In this document: piece after piece, positions 18,784-27,135 of the stretch
Position numbering within the stretch: the stretch's first letter is position 1
Layout: every line of letters begins with the position of its first letter
From: Gordonia westfalica
GTDB taxonomy: Bacteria > Actinomycetota > Actinomycetes > Mycobacteriales > Mycobacteriaceae
Length of the DNA stretch: 64,000 nucleotides
Assembly (NCBI RefSeq): GCF_900105725.1
Contig: NZ_FNLM01000034.1
Span: forward strand, 2,542,001 to 2,606,000
Direction: 5' to 3'
The notes under the pieces: generated by a model
The model's database searches: none
What the model was told of the DNA's origin: nothing
Seen by the model: only the letters and a program-made list of their open reading frames with translations
Made by a program: the position numbers and the translations under genes

Positions 18784-20052
18784 ATGAGCGAGCAGCCCGG
18801 CCGCCTCGGTGCGGCGTTCCTGTCCGAGGTCGAGGCTGCCCTTGCCCCGGCGGACGCCGTGCTGGCCGATCGGTATCCGGGCGACGACGGCAGCCGGCAA
18901 CCGATCCACACGGTCTACGTTCCCGCCGACCGGTACTCCGCGAGCCTCCCCGGCCAATGGGGTCGCACAGCATCGGAAACCGCCGCCGAACACGGCGGTC
19001 TCGACGCCATCGCCCGCAAGACCGTTGCCCGGACCGACTCGGCCGCAACCGAACTCGCAACGCTCGTGGAGGAGAAGCTGCGCACCGAACCCATCGAGGA
19101 TCTGCGCATCGACTTCGAGGACGGCTACGGAGTCCGCCCCGACGACGAGGAGGACGCGGCCGTGGCCGCTGCCGTCGCCGCGATCCGCGATGCCGGCGCC
19201 ACCTCTCCCCCGTTCATCGGCATCCGGTTCAAGTGTTTCGAGGCCGACGTGCGGGCTCGCGGCCTGCGCACCCTCGACCTGTTCGTCTCCGGACTGGCCG
19301 AGACCGGCGACCTCCCCGCCGGACTGACGCTGACGCTGCCGAAGGTCACCTCGACCGATCAGGTCGCCGCGATGGTCACCGTGGCCCGCGAACTCGAGCG
19401 GATCCACGGGCTCCCGGACGGACGGATCGGCTTCGAGATCCAGGTGGAGACCCCGCAGTCGGTGATGGGCGTCGACGGCACCGCGCCCGTCGCGCGGATG
19501 ATCCACGTCGGCGAGGGTCGGGTGACCGCGTTGCACTACGGCACCTACGACTACTCGGCATCTCTCGGCATCGCCGCCGCGTACCAGTCGATGGAACATC
19601 CGGCCGCCGACCATGCGAAGGCCGTCATGCAGCTCGCGGCGGCCGGCACCGGTGTACGCCTGTCGGACGGGTCGACCAACATCCTCCCCGTCGGCGACCG
19701 CGAGGCCGTCGAAGCCGGTTGGGCATTGCACTCGCGACTGGTCCGACGCCACCTCGAGCGGGGCTTCTATCAGGGGTGGGATCTCCATCCCGCCCAACTG
19801 GTGACCCGCTACCTGGCGACCTACGCCTTCTACCGTGACGGATTCGATTCCGCCGCAGTGCGTTTGCGAGACTATGCACACCGGATCTCCTCGTCGGTGC
19901 TCGACGAACCCGCGACGGCGCGTGCCCTCGCCGGTTTCATCCGGCGCGGCGAAGCGTGCGGGGCGTTGACCGTCGACGAGATCGAGACGGCGACCGACCT
20001 GCCCGTCGCGAAGGTGCGCGAACTCGCCCTCCACCGGCCGCCCGCCGCCTGA
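18784..20052 (+). CDS. DUF6986 family aldolase/citrate-lyase-like protein
   Basis: 422 residues from an ATG at 18784. The sequence reads as a divergent HpcH/HpaI (citrate lyase beta) TIM-barrel: LRIDFEDGYGVRPDDEED near 108-125 carries an acidic metal-binding-type pair, and later FEIQVETPQSVMGVDG and LHYGTYDYSASLGIAAAYQ align with the Glu/Asp metal motifs of that superfamily. In actinobacteria DUF6986 genes occur beside purine/allantoin catabolism genes, as here (IclR regulator upstream, ureidoglycine aminohydrolase 48 bp downstream). The reaction is not established; a C-C lyase on a ureide-derived acid is plausible but unproven. Confidence 0.8.
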   Translation: MSEQPGRLGAAFLSEVEAALAPADAVLADRYPGDDGSRQPIHTVYVPADRYSASLPGQWGRTASETAAEHGGLDAIARKTVARTDSAATELATLVEEKLRTEPIEDLRIDFEDGYGVRPDDEEDAAVAAAVAAIRDAGATSPPFIGIRFKCFEADVRARGLRTLDLFVSGLAETGDLPAGLTLTLPKVTSTDQVAAMVTVARELERIHGLPDGRIGFEIQVETPQSVMGVDGTAPVARMIHVGEGRVTALHYGTYDYSASLGIAAAYQSMEHPAADHAKAVMQLAAAGTGVRLSDGSTNILPVGDREAVEAGWALHSRLVRRHLERGFYQGWDLHPAQLVTRYLATYAFYRDGFDSAAVRLRDYAHRISSSVLDEPATARALAGFIRRGEACGALTVDEIETATDLPVAKVRELALHRPPAA

Positions 20053-20100
20053 GACCACCAGCCCCTAATGACCATCCACCTACCTGTCGAAGAGGACACC

Positions 20101-20928
20101 ATGATGACCACGACGACCGCCTCCCCGTACTACACCCCCGCGGGAGGACTCCCGCCGCAGACCGATCTGCTGACCGACCGCGCGGTGGTCACCGAGGCCT
20201 ACACGGTGATCCCGCGTGGCGTGCTCCGCGACATCGTCACGTCGGTCTTCCCCGAGTGGACCGACACCCGCGCCTGGGTGATCAACAGCCCGGTTCCCGG
20301 TGGCGCGCAGACCTTCTCGCAGGCGATCGTCGAGGTCGCGCCCGGCGGCGGGTCGCAGGCTCCGGAACCGCAACCGGAGGTCGAGGGTTTCCTCTTCGTC
20401 ACCGCGGGCTCGCTGACCGTCACGGTCGCGGGTGAGGAACACGTACTGAGCGAGGGCGGGTTCGGCTACCTGCCCGCGGGCACCGCATGGTCGGCACACA
20501 ACCGCGGCGACGCCCTCACGTCCTTCCACTGGATCCGCAAGCGCTACCAGCCGATCGCGGGCCACACCCCGGCCCCGAAGTTCGGCAACGAGCGCGACAT
20601 CGAGCCCTCCCCCATGCCCGACACCGACGGCGCGTGGAGCACCACGCGCATGCTCGACCCGCAGGATCTCGCGTACGACATGCACGTCAACGTCGTCACC
20701 TTCAAACCGGGCGGATCGATCCCCTTCGCCGAGACGCACGTGATGGAGCACGGCCTGTACGTCCTGGAGGGCAAGGCCGTCTACCGGCTCAACGGGGACT
20801 GGGTGGAGGTCCAGGAGGGCGACTACATGTCGCTGCGCGCCTTCTGCCCGCAGGCCTGCTACGCCGGCGGGCCGTCGAACTTCCGGTACCTGCTCTACAA
20901 GGACGTCAATCGGCAGATCACGCTCTGA
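20101..20928 (+). CDS. (S)-ureidoglycine aminohydrolase (bicupin)
   Basis: 275 residues from an ATG at 20101 (tandem ATGATG with GAAGAGGA upstream). It has two cupin domains: the first around VEGFLFVTAGSLTVTVAGEEHVLSEGGFGYLPAG, the second around GGSIPFAETHVMEHGLYVLEGKAVYRLNGDW with the metal ligands E, H and H in ETHVMEH. The start region (YYTPAGGLPPQTDLLTDRAVVTEAYTVIPRGV) is typical of AllE/UGlyAH. It releases ammonia from (S)-ureidoglycine to give (S)-ureidoglycolate, a late step of allantoin degradation. It probably shares a transcript with the DUF6986 gene. Allantoate amidohydrolase, the step just before, is not in this window. Confidence 0.88.
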   Translation: MMTTTTASPYYTPAGGLPPQTDLLTDRAVVTEAYTVIPRGVLRDIVTSVFPEWTDTRAWVINSPVPGGAQTFSQAIVEVAPGGGSQAPEPQPEVEGFLFVTAGSLTVTVAGEEHVLSEGGFGYLPAGTAWSAHNRGDALTSFHWIRKRYQPIAGHTPAPKFGNERDIEPSPMPDTDGAWSTTRMLDPQDLAYDMHVNVVTFKPGGSIPFAETHVMEHGLYVLEGKAVYRLNGDWVEVQEGDYMSLRAFCPQACYAGGPSNFRYLLYKDVNRQITL

Positions 20929-20999
20929 CCCTGTTCGTCACAGGTCCACCCGCAGGGTGGCGCCGGTTCTCCGGTCACCCGCTGTCGTACCGTGGGCCG

Positions 21000-21662
21000 A
21001 TGCGTATCGCGGTGGTGGAGGACGACGACGGGGTCGGTGACGCCCTTGTCGACGCCTTGAACGAGGTCGGACACGAGCCCCGCCGGATGCGTCGAGGGGC
21101 CGACCTCCTGCTCGGTCACCGGGACTTCGACCTCGCCCTTCTGGACCTGGGACTACCGGACGAGGACGGCCTGACCGTGTTGCGCCGGTTGCGTACGGTC
21201 AGCCGGCTGCCGGTCGTGGTTCTCACCGCGCGGGACGACGAGCGATCGGTGGTGCGGGCACTACGCGGGGGCGCCGACGACTATGTGGTCAAACCGGCAC
21301 GGCTCGGCGAGCTGATGGCGCGACTGGAGGTGGCCGCCCGCCGGCGGGTCGCCGACGCGCCGGCCGTCGCAGGGCGGCAGATATCGACCGGCGACATCAC
21401 GGTCGACCTCGATGCGCGACGGGTCACCGTCGCCGGCGCCGACGTGGCACTCACCCCGAAGGAGTTCGAACTCCTCGCGCACCTCGTCGGACGCCGCGGC
21501 GAGGCCGTGAGCCGCGAACAGTTGATGGATGCCATCTGGGGCGACGCCTACGTCGCGATCTCCCGCAGCCTCGACGTCCACATGACCGCACTCCGGGCGA
21601 AGCTCGGCAGACCCGGCGTGATCGAGACGATCCGCGGGTACGGCTACCGCTGGGACTCCTGA
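21000..21662 (+). CDS. OmpR-family response regulator
   Basis: 220 residues from an ATG at 21000. Receiver domain 1-115 with acidic pocket E7/D8/D9, phosphoacceptor D49 (LLDLGLPDEDG), T76 and K98. The C-terminal winged helix (about 128-220) has the OmpR pattern LTPKEFELLAHLVGRRGEAVSREQLMDAIW ... SLDVHMTALRAKLG ... TIRGYGYRW. It is 3 bp from the sensor kinase gene and surely its partner. With the MHS transporter and TAXI binding protein downstream it resembles TctD-type carboxylate regulation, so control of those genes is likely. Confidence 0.92.
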   Translation: MRIAVVEDDDGVGDALVDALNEVGHEPRRMRRGADLLLGHRDFDLALLDLGLPDEDGLTVLRRLRTVSRLPVVVLTARDDERSVVRALRGGADDYVVKPARLGELMARLEVAARRRVADAPAVAGRQISTGDITVDLDARRVTVAGADVALTPKEFELLAHLVGRRGEAVSREQLMDAIWGDAYVAISRSLDVHMTALRAKLGRPGVIETIRGYGYRWDS

Positions 21663-21665
21663 GCG

Positions 21666-23099
21666 ATGTGGCGGCGTGTGCTGCTCGTCCTCGTCGCCTA
21701 TTCGGCGATCGTGGTCCTCGGCTTGGCCGTCCCCCTGGCTTCGACGGTGAGTCGTGAACGGCTGCAACGGTTCACCGAGAGCCGAACCGCATCCGCCACC
21801 TACTTCGCCGACCTCGCCGATCGCGAACCGGAGATACGGGGCACCGAGCTACAGCAGGCTGTCGAGCGCTACAACGCCCTCTACGGCGAGGGTGTCGTGG
21901 TGGTCGATCGAGCCGGCACGACACGCGCCTCGGCCGGCCTCTCGGCCCGGTCGCCGGAGGTCGCCGAAGCGGTCTCCGAGGCGTTGCGCAACCAGCGCAC
22001 GCGGATCCCGTCGGGTCTGACGCCGTGGTCGCCCGCATCGGTACTGGTGTCCCGACCGATCGGTACGGGCAGTCAGGTCGACGGCGCGGTCGTGATCGCG
22101 GCATCGACGTCGGCGGCGAAGCGGGATGTCACCAGGTACTGGGCGATGATCGCCGGAGGTGCTCTTGCCATGCTGCTCGTGGGATCGCTGATCGCGGTTG
22201 CGCTGTCGCGGTGGACGGTTCGTCCGCTGACCGCGTTGACGACCCGGGTGCGCTCGCTGCGCGCATCCATCGTCGACCACGTTCCCGACGCGGTCGAACC
22301 GCGGCCGGACGGACTCCGTGATCCCCGGCGCAGAGGCCCGCCGGAGGTCCGTGAGCTGGCCCGCATCTTCGACGCCATGGCCGACGACGTCGAGCACGCC
22401 ACCGCAGCGCAGCGTCGTCTGGTCGCCGACACCGCTCACGCACTGCGTAATCCGCTCGCCGCGGTCCGGTTTCGGCTCGACACTCTCGGTCTCGGCCTGA
22501 CCGGCCGATCGCTCGCGTCGCATGAGAAGACGCTCGTGGAGATCGATCGGCTGGACCGCATCGTTCAGGACCTGCTCGTCCTCGCCACCGCCGAATCGCG
22601 GCCCGCCGTCTCCGCCACCGGCGTCTGCGACGTCGCCACCGTGCTGACCGAACGTCACGACTTCTGGGCGGGAGCGTTCGCCGAGGCGGGCCTGTCGGCG
22701 TCGATCACCTTGCCGCCGGAGCGGCCACGGTCGATGATCGCCGCGGTCGACGAGGACGACCTCATCCGGGTGCTGGACGTCCTGATGAGCAACACGGTCA
22801 ACCATGCCGGACCGGACGCGTCCGTCGAGTTGGGCTGCCGATCCGAAGGGCCGCGTATCCGCATCTGGGTCGCCGACACCGGTCGCGGTGTGCCCGCCTC
22901 CGAGCTGCCTCGCGTGACGGAACGGTTCTTCCGCGCGGCGACCGGCACCGCACCGGGCTCCGGACTCGGATTGTCCATCGCCCGGGCCCTGATCGAGGGC
23001 GCCGGGGGCGAACTGACAGTGGGCGCCGGACGCTCTGCGGGACTCCGGGTCGACCTCTGGATCCCGGCGGCAGATCTCGCGCCGGACGTCGAGTCCTAA
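21666..23099 (+). CDS. Sensor histidine kinase (TctE-like context)
   Basis: 477 residues from an ATG at 21666. TM1 about 5-27, extracytoplasmic sensor 28-157, TM2 about 159-180, HAMP-like linker to about 245 with a Pro/Arg-rich insertion, then HisKA with H258 in ADTAHALRNPL (Ala replaces the usual Glu after His), and a HATPase domain with N376 (SNTVNH), DTGRG 404-408 and GSGLGLS 431-437. It phosphorylates the adjacent regulator. The sensor region is only ~130 residues with no named domain. The downstream TAXI lipoprotein could present a ligand to it; that is inference. Co-transcribed with the response regulator. Confidence 0.92.
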   Translation: MWRRVLLVLVAYSAIVVLGLAVPLASTVSRERLQRFTESRTASATYFADLADREPEIRGTELQQAVERYNALYGEGVVVVDRAGTTRASAGLSARSPEVAEAVSEALRNQRTRIPSGLTPWSPASVLVSRPIGTGSQVDGAVVIAASTSAAKRDVTRYWAMIAGGALAMLLVGSLIAVALSRWTVRPLTALTTRVRSLRASIVDHVPDAVEPRPDGLRDPRRRGPPEVRELARIFDAMADDVEHATAAQRRLVADTAHALRNPLAAVRFRLDTLGLGLTGRSLASHEKTLVEIDRLDRIVQDLLVLATAESRPAVSATGVCDVATVLTERHDFWAGAFAEAGLSASITLPPERPRSMIAAVDEDDLIRVLDVLMSNTVNHAGPDASVELGCRSEGPRIRIWVADTGRGVPASELPRVTERFFRAATGTAPGSGLGLSIARALIEGAGGELTVGAGRSAGLRVDLWIPAADLAPDVES

Positions 23100-23137
23100 G
23101 GGAGTGTTAGGAAACCGAGATCGGCTTCCGTCGAGCC

Positions 23138-23153
23138 TGTGACTGCCTTCACA
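23138..23153. promoter_or_regulatory. CRP/GlxR-type site upstream of MHS transporter
   Basis: TGTGA (23138-23142), six bases, TCACA (23149-23153): a perfect CRP-type palindrome centred about 67 bp before the transporter ATG. It lies between two direct copies of AGTGTTAGG (23103-23111 and 23153-23161), which may be response-regulator half-sites. Confidence 0.65.
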
Positions 23154-23212
23154 GTGTTAGGGGCACCGACGCCGGACTCGTGTCGGGTGCACGTTCGACG
23201 ACTGGAGGACTG

Positions 23213-24604
23213 ATGACCGACTCGACCACCCGGCTCGCCGCGGATGCGCGCAGCGCACCACCGACATCCTCGGCCGCGGCCACTCGCCGCGCCGTCTACA
23301 ACACCCTGCGCGGCTCCTCGGGCAATCTCGTCGAGTGGTACGACGTCTACGTCTACACGGTGTTCGCGACGTACTTCGAGAGCCAGTTCTTCGACTCGGC
23401 CGACAAGAACTCCACCGTCTACGTGTACGCCATCTTCGCCGTCACCTTCCTGATGCGGCCGGTGGGTTCCTGGTTCTTCGGCCGGTACGCCGACCGACGG
23501 GGCCGGCGCGCGGCGCTGACCTTCAGCGTGTCGTTGATGGCCGCGTGCTCGCTGGTCATCGCACTGACACCGGGCCGCGAATCGATCGGCGTGTGGGCGG
23601 CGGTCGTCCTTGTCCTCTGTCGTCTGGTGCAGGGCTTTGCGACCGGCGGCGAGTACGGTGCGTCGGCGACGTACATGTCCGAGGCGGCCACGCGTGAGCG
23701 TCGAGGGTTCTTCTCGTCGTTCCAGTACGTCACGCTGATCGGCGGACACGTGCTGGCGCAGCTCACGCTGCTCGTGATGCAGGGTTTCCTCGACAAGGAC
23801 CAGATCTCCGACTTCGGTTGGCGCATCGCCTTCCTCATCGGCGGTGTGGCCGCGGTCGTCGTCTTCTGGCTGCGCCGCAGCATGGACGAGTCGCTCACCC
23901 CGGAGCAGTTGGAGGCCGTGCGCACCGGCGCCGATTCCGAGTCCGGATCGATTCGCGAACTCATCCTGCACCACTGGCGCTCGCTGGTGGTCTGCTTCCT
24001 GGTCACCATCGGCGGCACCATCGCCTTCTACACCTACAGCGTGAACGCCCCGGCCATCGTCAAGACCGCCTACGAGGACCACGGCCGCGTCGGCACGTGG
24101 ATCAACCTGATCGGACTGGTGTTCCTGATGGCACTGCAGCCGATCGGCGGGATGATCAGCGACAAGGTCGGACGCAAGCCGGTGCTCGTCTTCTTCGGTG
24201 TCGGCGGCGTCATCTACACCTACGTCCTGATCACCTACCTGCCCCAGACCACCTCGGTGGCCGCGTCGTTGACGCTGCTCGGCATCGGCTACATCATCCT
24301 CACCGGCTACACCTCCATCAACGCGATCGTGAAGGCCGAACTGTTCCCGTCGCACGTCCGTGCTCTCGGCGTGGGCCTCGGTTACGCCCTCGCCAACTCG
24401 GCGTTCGGCGGCACCGCACCGTTGATCTACCAGGCGGCGAAGAACGGCGGTCACGTCCCGTGGTTCATCGCCTACGTCACCGCCGTGATCGCGGTGTCGC
24501 TGCTGGTCTACATCTTCGTGCTGCGCAACAAGGCGGAGACGCCACTCGACCGCGAGCAGGGGCGGGCCTTCCTCGACGCAGGGGTCGGCGCGCGACGGGC
24601 CTAA
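23213..24604 (+). CDS. MHS-family MFS transporter (KgtP-like metabolite:H+ symporter)
   Basis: 463 residues from an ATG at 23213 with GGAGG 7 nt upstream. Twelve membrane segments. The start GSSGNLVEWYDVYVYTVFATYF and the loop GRYADRRGRRAALTFS are hallmarks of the metabolite:H+ symporter subfamily (alpha-ketoglutarate, citrate, proline/betaine, shikimate). Further motifs: LVQGFATGGEYGASATYMSE and ERRGFFSSFQYVTLIGG. A dicarboxylate or other organic acid is the likeliest substrate, given the TctDE-like two-component genes before it and the TAXI lipoprotein 10 bp after it. Substrate not determinable by eye. Confidence 0.88.
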   Translation: MTDSTTRLAADARSAPPTSSAAATRRAVYNTLRGSSGNLVEWYDVYVYTVFATYFESQFFDSADKNSTVYVYAIFAVTFLMRPVGSWFFGRYADRRGRRAALTFSVSLMAACSLVIALTPGRESIGVWAAVVLVLCRLVQGFATGGEYGASATYMSEAATRERRGFFSSFQYVTLIGGHVLAQLTLLVMQGFLDKDQISDFGWRIAFLIGGVAAVVVFWLRRSMDESLTPEQLEAVRTGADSESGSIRELILHHWRSLVVCFLVTIGGTIAFYTYSVNAPAIVKTAYEDHGRVGTWINLIGLVFLMALQPIGGMISDKVGRKPVLVFFGVGGVIYTYVLITYLPQTTSVAASLTLLGIGYIILTGYTSINAIVKAELFPSHVRALGVGLGYALANSAFGGTAPLIYQAAKNGGHVPWFIAYVTAVIAVSLLVYIFVLRNKAETPLDREQGRAFLDAGVGARRA

Positions 24605-24613
24605 GGTGGCACC

Positions 24614-25552
24614 ATGTCGTTCGCGCGCGGGTCGGTGGGCCGGCGGACCATGCTCCGCGGTGCCACCGGCCTGGGCGCGCTGCTCGTGGTGTCCGCGTGT
24701 GGGACCGAGCGCGGGGCGCCGGTCCGCCTGGCCGCCGGCGAGTCGGGCGGGTTCTTCTGGGAGTTCGCCGGACTGCTCGCCGCGGCGGCCGACCGGTCGG
24801 GTGCACCGCCGATCCGGCCCCTGCGGTCCAACGGCTCCGCCGAGAACCTCGACGCCCTCTCCGCGGGTTCGGCGGAGCTCGCCCTCAGCCTCCGCGACGC
24901 TGCCGTGGAACGCGCGGACCCTCAGCTGACCGCGCTCGGGTGCGTGTACGAGAACTATTTCCAGGTGGCGGTCCGCGCCGATTCGGGCATCGCAACGGTC
25001 GCCGACCTCCGTGGGCGGGTGGTGAGTGTCGGCGCACCGGGTTCCGGGGCCGCGGAACTCTCGCAGCGGGTTCTCGTCGCAGCCGGACTCGGTCCGGAAC
25101 GCGACATCCGGCCGGTTAGCCAGACGATGCGGGAGGCCCGCGCCGCGCTCGCCGCCGGAGAGGTCGACGCGGTCATGTGGGCAGGTGGTCTGCCGACCCC
25201 GGCATTCGCCGACCCGCAGGTACCGATCGCTCTACTCGACCTCGGCGGAATCGTCCCGGCGCTACGACAGCGGCACGGCCTCGCGTACGAGCCCGTGCGC
25301 ATCCCGGCCGACATCTACGGTCGGCATCCGGCGGTCACCACCGTCGGGGTCGCGAACCTACTGCTCGCTCGCCGGGACGTGCCGGACGCGACCGCCGCGG
25401 CCGTCGTCGACCTGCTGCTCGATCAATCGGCCCAGCTCGTACCGGCCCAGGCGATCGGCAGTCAGTTCCTCGACGCCCAGTCGTTGATCGTCACCGGGCC
25501 CATCCCCCTACACCCGGGAGCCGCCGACGAATACCGCCGCCGACACGGGTGA
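24614..25552 (+). CDS. TAXI-family TRAP solute-binding lipoprotein, no permease nearby
   Basis: 312 residues from an ATG at 24614. Tat-like/lipoprotein start (RGSVGRRTMLRGATGLGALLVVSAC) with lipobox cysteine near residue 29. The mature part reads as a type-2 periplasmic binding protein of the TAXI branch: ESGGFFWEFAGLLAAAAD, a repeat of SNGSAENLDALSAGSAELALSLRDAA, and LRGRVVSVGAPGSGAAELSQRVL. TRAP systems need DctQM membrane subunits; none is encoded here. The closest genes are an MHS symporter (10 bp upstream) and the two-component pair. It may deliver ligand to the symporter or to the kinase sensor. That role is inference. Confidence 0.83.
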   Translation: MSFARGSVGRRTMLRGATGLGALLVVSACGTERGAPVRLAAGESGGFFWEFAGLLAAAADRSGAPPIRPLRSNGSAENLDALSAGSAELALSLRDAAVERADPQLTALGCVYENYFQVAVRADSGIATVADLRGRVVSVGAPGSGAAELSQRVLVAAGLGPERDIRPVSQTMREARAALAAGEVDAVMWAGGLPTPAFADPQVPIALLDLGGIVPALRQRHGLAYEPVRIPADIYGRHPAVTTVGVANLLLARRDVPDATAAAVVDLLLDQSAQLVPAQAIGSQFLDAQSLIVTGPIPLHPGAADEYRRRHG

Positions 25553-25696
25553 ACTCCACTCGACCGCGAACAGGGTCGGGCATTCGCCGACGCAGAGGTG
25601 GCCGCCCGCCCGCGACCGTGGCCGATAGACTCGTGCGAAATCCGTCCGATTCGGGCGTTGTGGATCGGCTGTACGTCGAGAGTCCGGGAGACATCT

Positions 25697-26302
25697 ATGA
25701 AGCAGACGGCTTCCCGTCGCGCCGTGTTCGTTGCCGGATGGTTCGTGATCGCGCTTGCCGCCGCCGGGTGTGGGAATGCTGAGGCCGACCGCGATTCGTC
25801 CATCTCCACCCCCGCGGCCGCCGTTGATGCCGGGGCCGACCCCTCCGAGCTGACGGTGACGGGTGAGGACGACGTGTCGGTGACGCTCACCGGCCCGCTC
25901 GCGATCAAGTACGCCTCGGCGACTCAGGCACAACGAGAAGCGCTGGGCAGGCCGCTGACCGGCGATCACAACGCCGGCACTCGCGAGAGCGGTGTCGTGT
26001 ACCAACAATTCCGCGGTGGTGTGATCATCGCGAAGAACAGCGACCCCGGAACGCCCGCATACATCGTCACCTCCGGCAAGATCCGCGACGCATGGAACAC
26101 CGAACGCGCCCCGGACGGCACCCCAATGCTCCTCGGCACGAACGGTTCGGCCGGACCTCTCGGCGTCCCCACCAGTGACGTGACGGTCGACGGGCCTCTC
26201 GAGACGGTGACCTTCGAACACGGCGAGATCTCCGAGAACACGACGACCGGCGAGGTCACGGTGACGGTCGACGGCAACGTCGTGCCATCAGGTCTGAGGT
26301 AG
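25697..26302 (+). CDS. LGFP-repeat-like lipoprotein
   Basis: 201 residues from an ATG at 25697. Signal peptide MKQTASRRAVFVAGWFVIALAAAGC with lipobox AAGC, then a Ser/Ala/Thr linker. Residues ~85-185 contain LGFP-type units (ALGRPLTGDHNAG ... YQQFRGGVIIAKN ... IRDAWNTE ... GPLGVPTSDV), repeats found in actinobacterial cell-wall proteins and thought to bind the envelope, for example in mycolyltransferase-associated proteins. It faces the periplasm or outer envelope. It lies 144 bp after the TAXI gene with no evident functional link. Confidence 0.75.
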   Translation: MKQTASRRAVFVAGWFVIALAAAGCGNAEADRDSSISTPAAAVDAGADPSELTVTGEDDVSVTLTGPLAIKYASATQAQREALGRPLTGDHNAGTRESGVVYQQFRGGVIIAKNSDPGTPAYIVTSGKIRDAWNTERAPDGTPMLLGTNGSAGPLGVPTSDVTVDGPLETVTFEHGEISENTTTGEVTVTVDGNVVPSGLR

Positions 26303-26415
26303 CCGCTGCCGGCGGCTCGAGCGCCGCATCCACAGCCCTGTCGTGCGTCCGATGAGAAATCAACGGCCGGGTGGTCAGTCCCGGTGAGCACTCAGACACG
26401 AGGAGAGGGACTCGG

Positions 26416-27027
26416 ATGCCCACCGACACGACCCAGGCGCGCTTGATATCTGCGGCTGCCGATCACATGCTGGCTTTGACCGCCACGATCCCCGACACCG
26501 AACTGGACCGTCCGACCCCGTGTCGCGACATGGATCTCGCCGCACTGGTCGCCCACGTCGACGGATTCGCGCAGGCGTTCGCGGCCGCGGCTCGCAAAGA
26601 CTTCGGTCCGTTGACCTCGACGCCGCCGAACCCGGGGCAGAGCCGACTGGCGCCGGAATGGCGAGACGACCTGCACCGTCACGTGTGCGACCTCGCCGAC
26701 TCCTGGAACGACACCGCAGCGTGGGAGGGCATGACCCAGGCGGGCGGCGTCGAGCTGCCCGCCGAGATGATGGGGATGGTCGCGCTGTCGGAACTGGTCC
26801 TGCACGGCTGGGATGTCGCACGCGCCGCGGACATCGCGCTCGACGTCCCCGACGAGATCCTGCAGGTCGTGTTCGACTTCCACTACCCACCCCAACCGCA
26901 GGCCGAGCGCGACGGCATGTTCGGGCCGGTCGTCGAGGTACCCGACGACGCGCCCCTCGTCGACCGGCTCGCCGGCCTGACCGGACGGGACCCGCTGTGG
27001 CCGCACACCACCCGGGAGGACCAGTAG
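26416..27027 (+). CDS. TIGR03086-type metal-binding (DinB/MDMPI superfamily) protein
   Basis: 203 residues from an ATG at 26416 preceded by AGGAGAGGGA. It follows the TIGR03086 / mycothiol-dependent maleylpyruvate isomerase-like pattern: ISAAADHMLALTATIPDTELDRPTPCRDMDLAALVAHVDGFAQAFA, then ALSELVLHGWDVARA in the middle, where the histidines (H19, H49 region and LHGWD) form the metal site. The family is abundant in mycothiol-containing actinobacteria; most members have no assigned reaction. A stand-alone gene followed by a bidirectional terminator. Confidence 0.8.
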   Translation: MPTDTTQARLISAAADHMLALTATIPDTELDRPTPCRDMDLAALVAHVDGFAQAFAAAARKDFGPLTSTPPNPGQSRLAPEWRDDLHRHVCDLADSWNDTAAWEGMTQAGGVELPAEMMGMVALSELVLHGWDVARAADIALDVPDEILQVVFDFHYPPQPQAERDGMFGPVVEVPDDAPLVDRLAGLTGRDPLWPHTTREDQ

Positions 27028-27056
27028 TCGAGTGATTCGATCGGCCGCCGAATCAC

Positions 27057-27093
27057 ATTGCGTTTTGTCCCGGCCCCCGGAACAAAACGCAAT
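27057..27093. terminator. Bidirectional terminator
   Basis: Perfect 12-bp arms attgcgttttgt (27057-27068) and acaaaacgcaat (27082-27093) with a GC-rich loop, between the convergent TIGR03086 and racemase-family genes. Confidence 0.8.
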
Positions 27094-27135
27094 CGGATCT
27101 TCGGGCGCCGGACCGGGAGAACCCCGACCGTCGGC

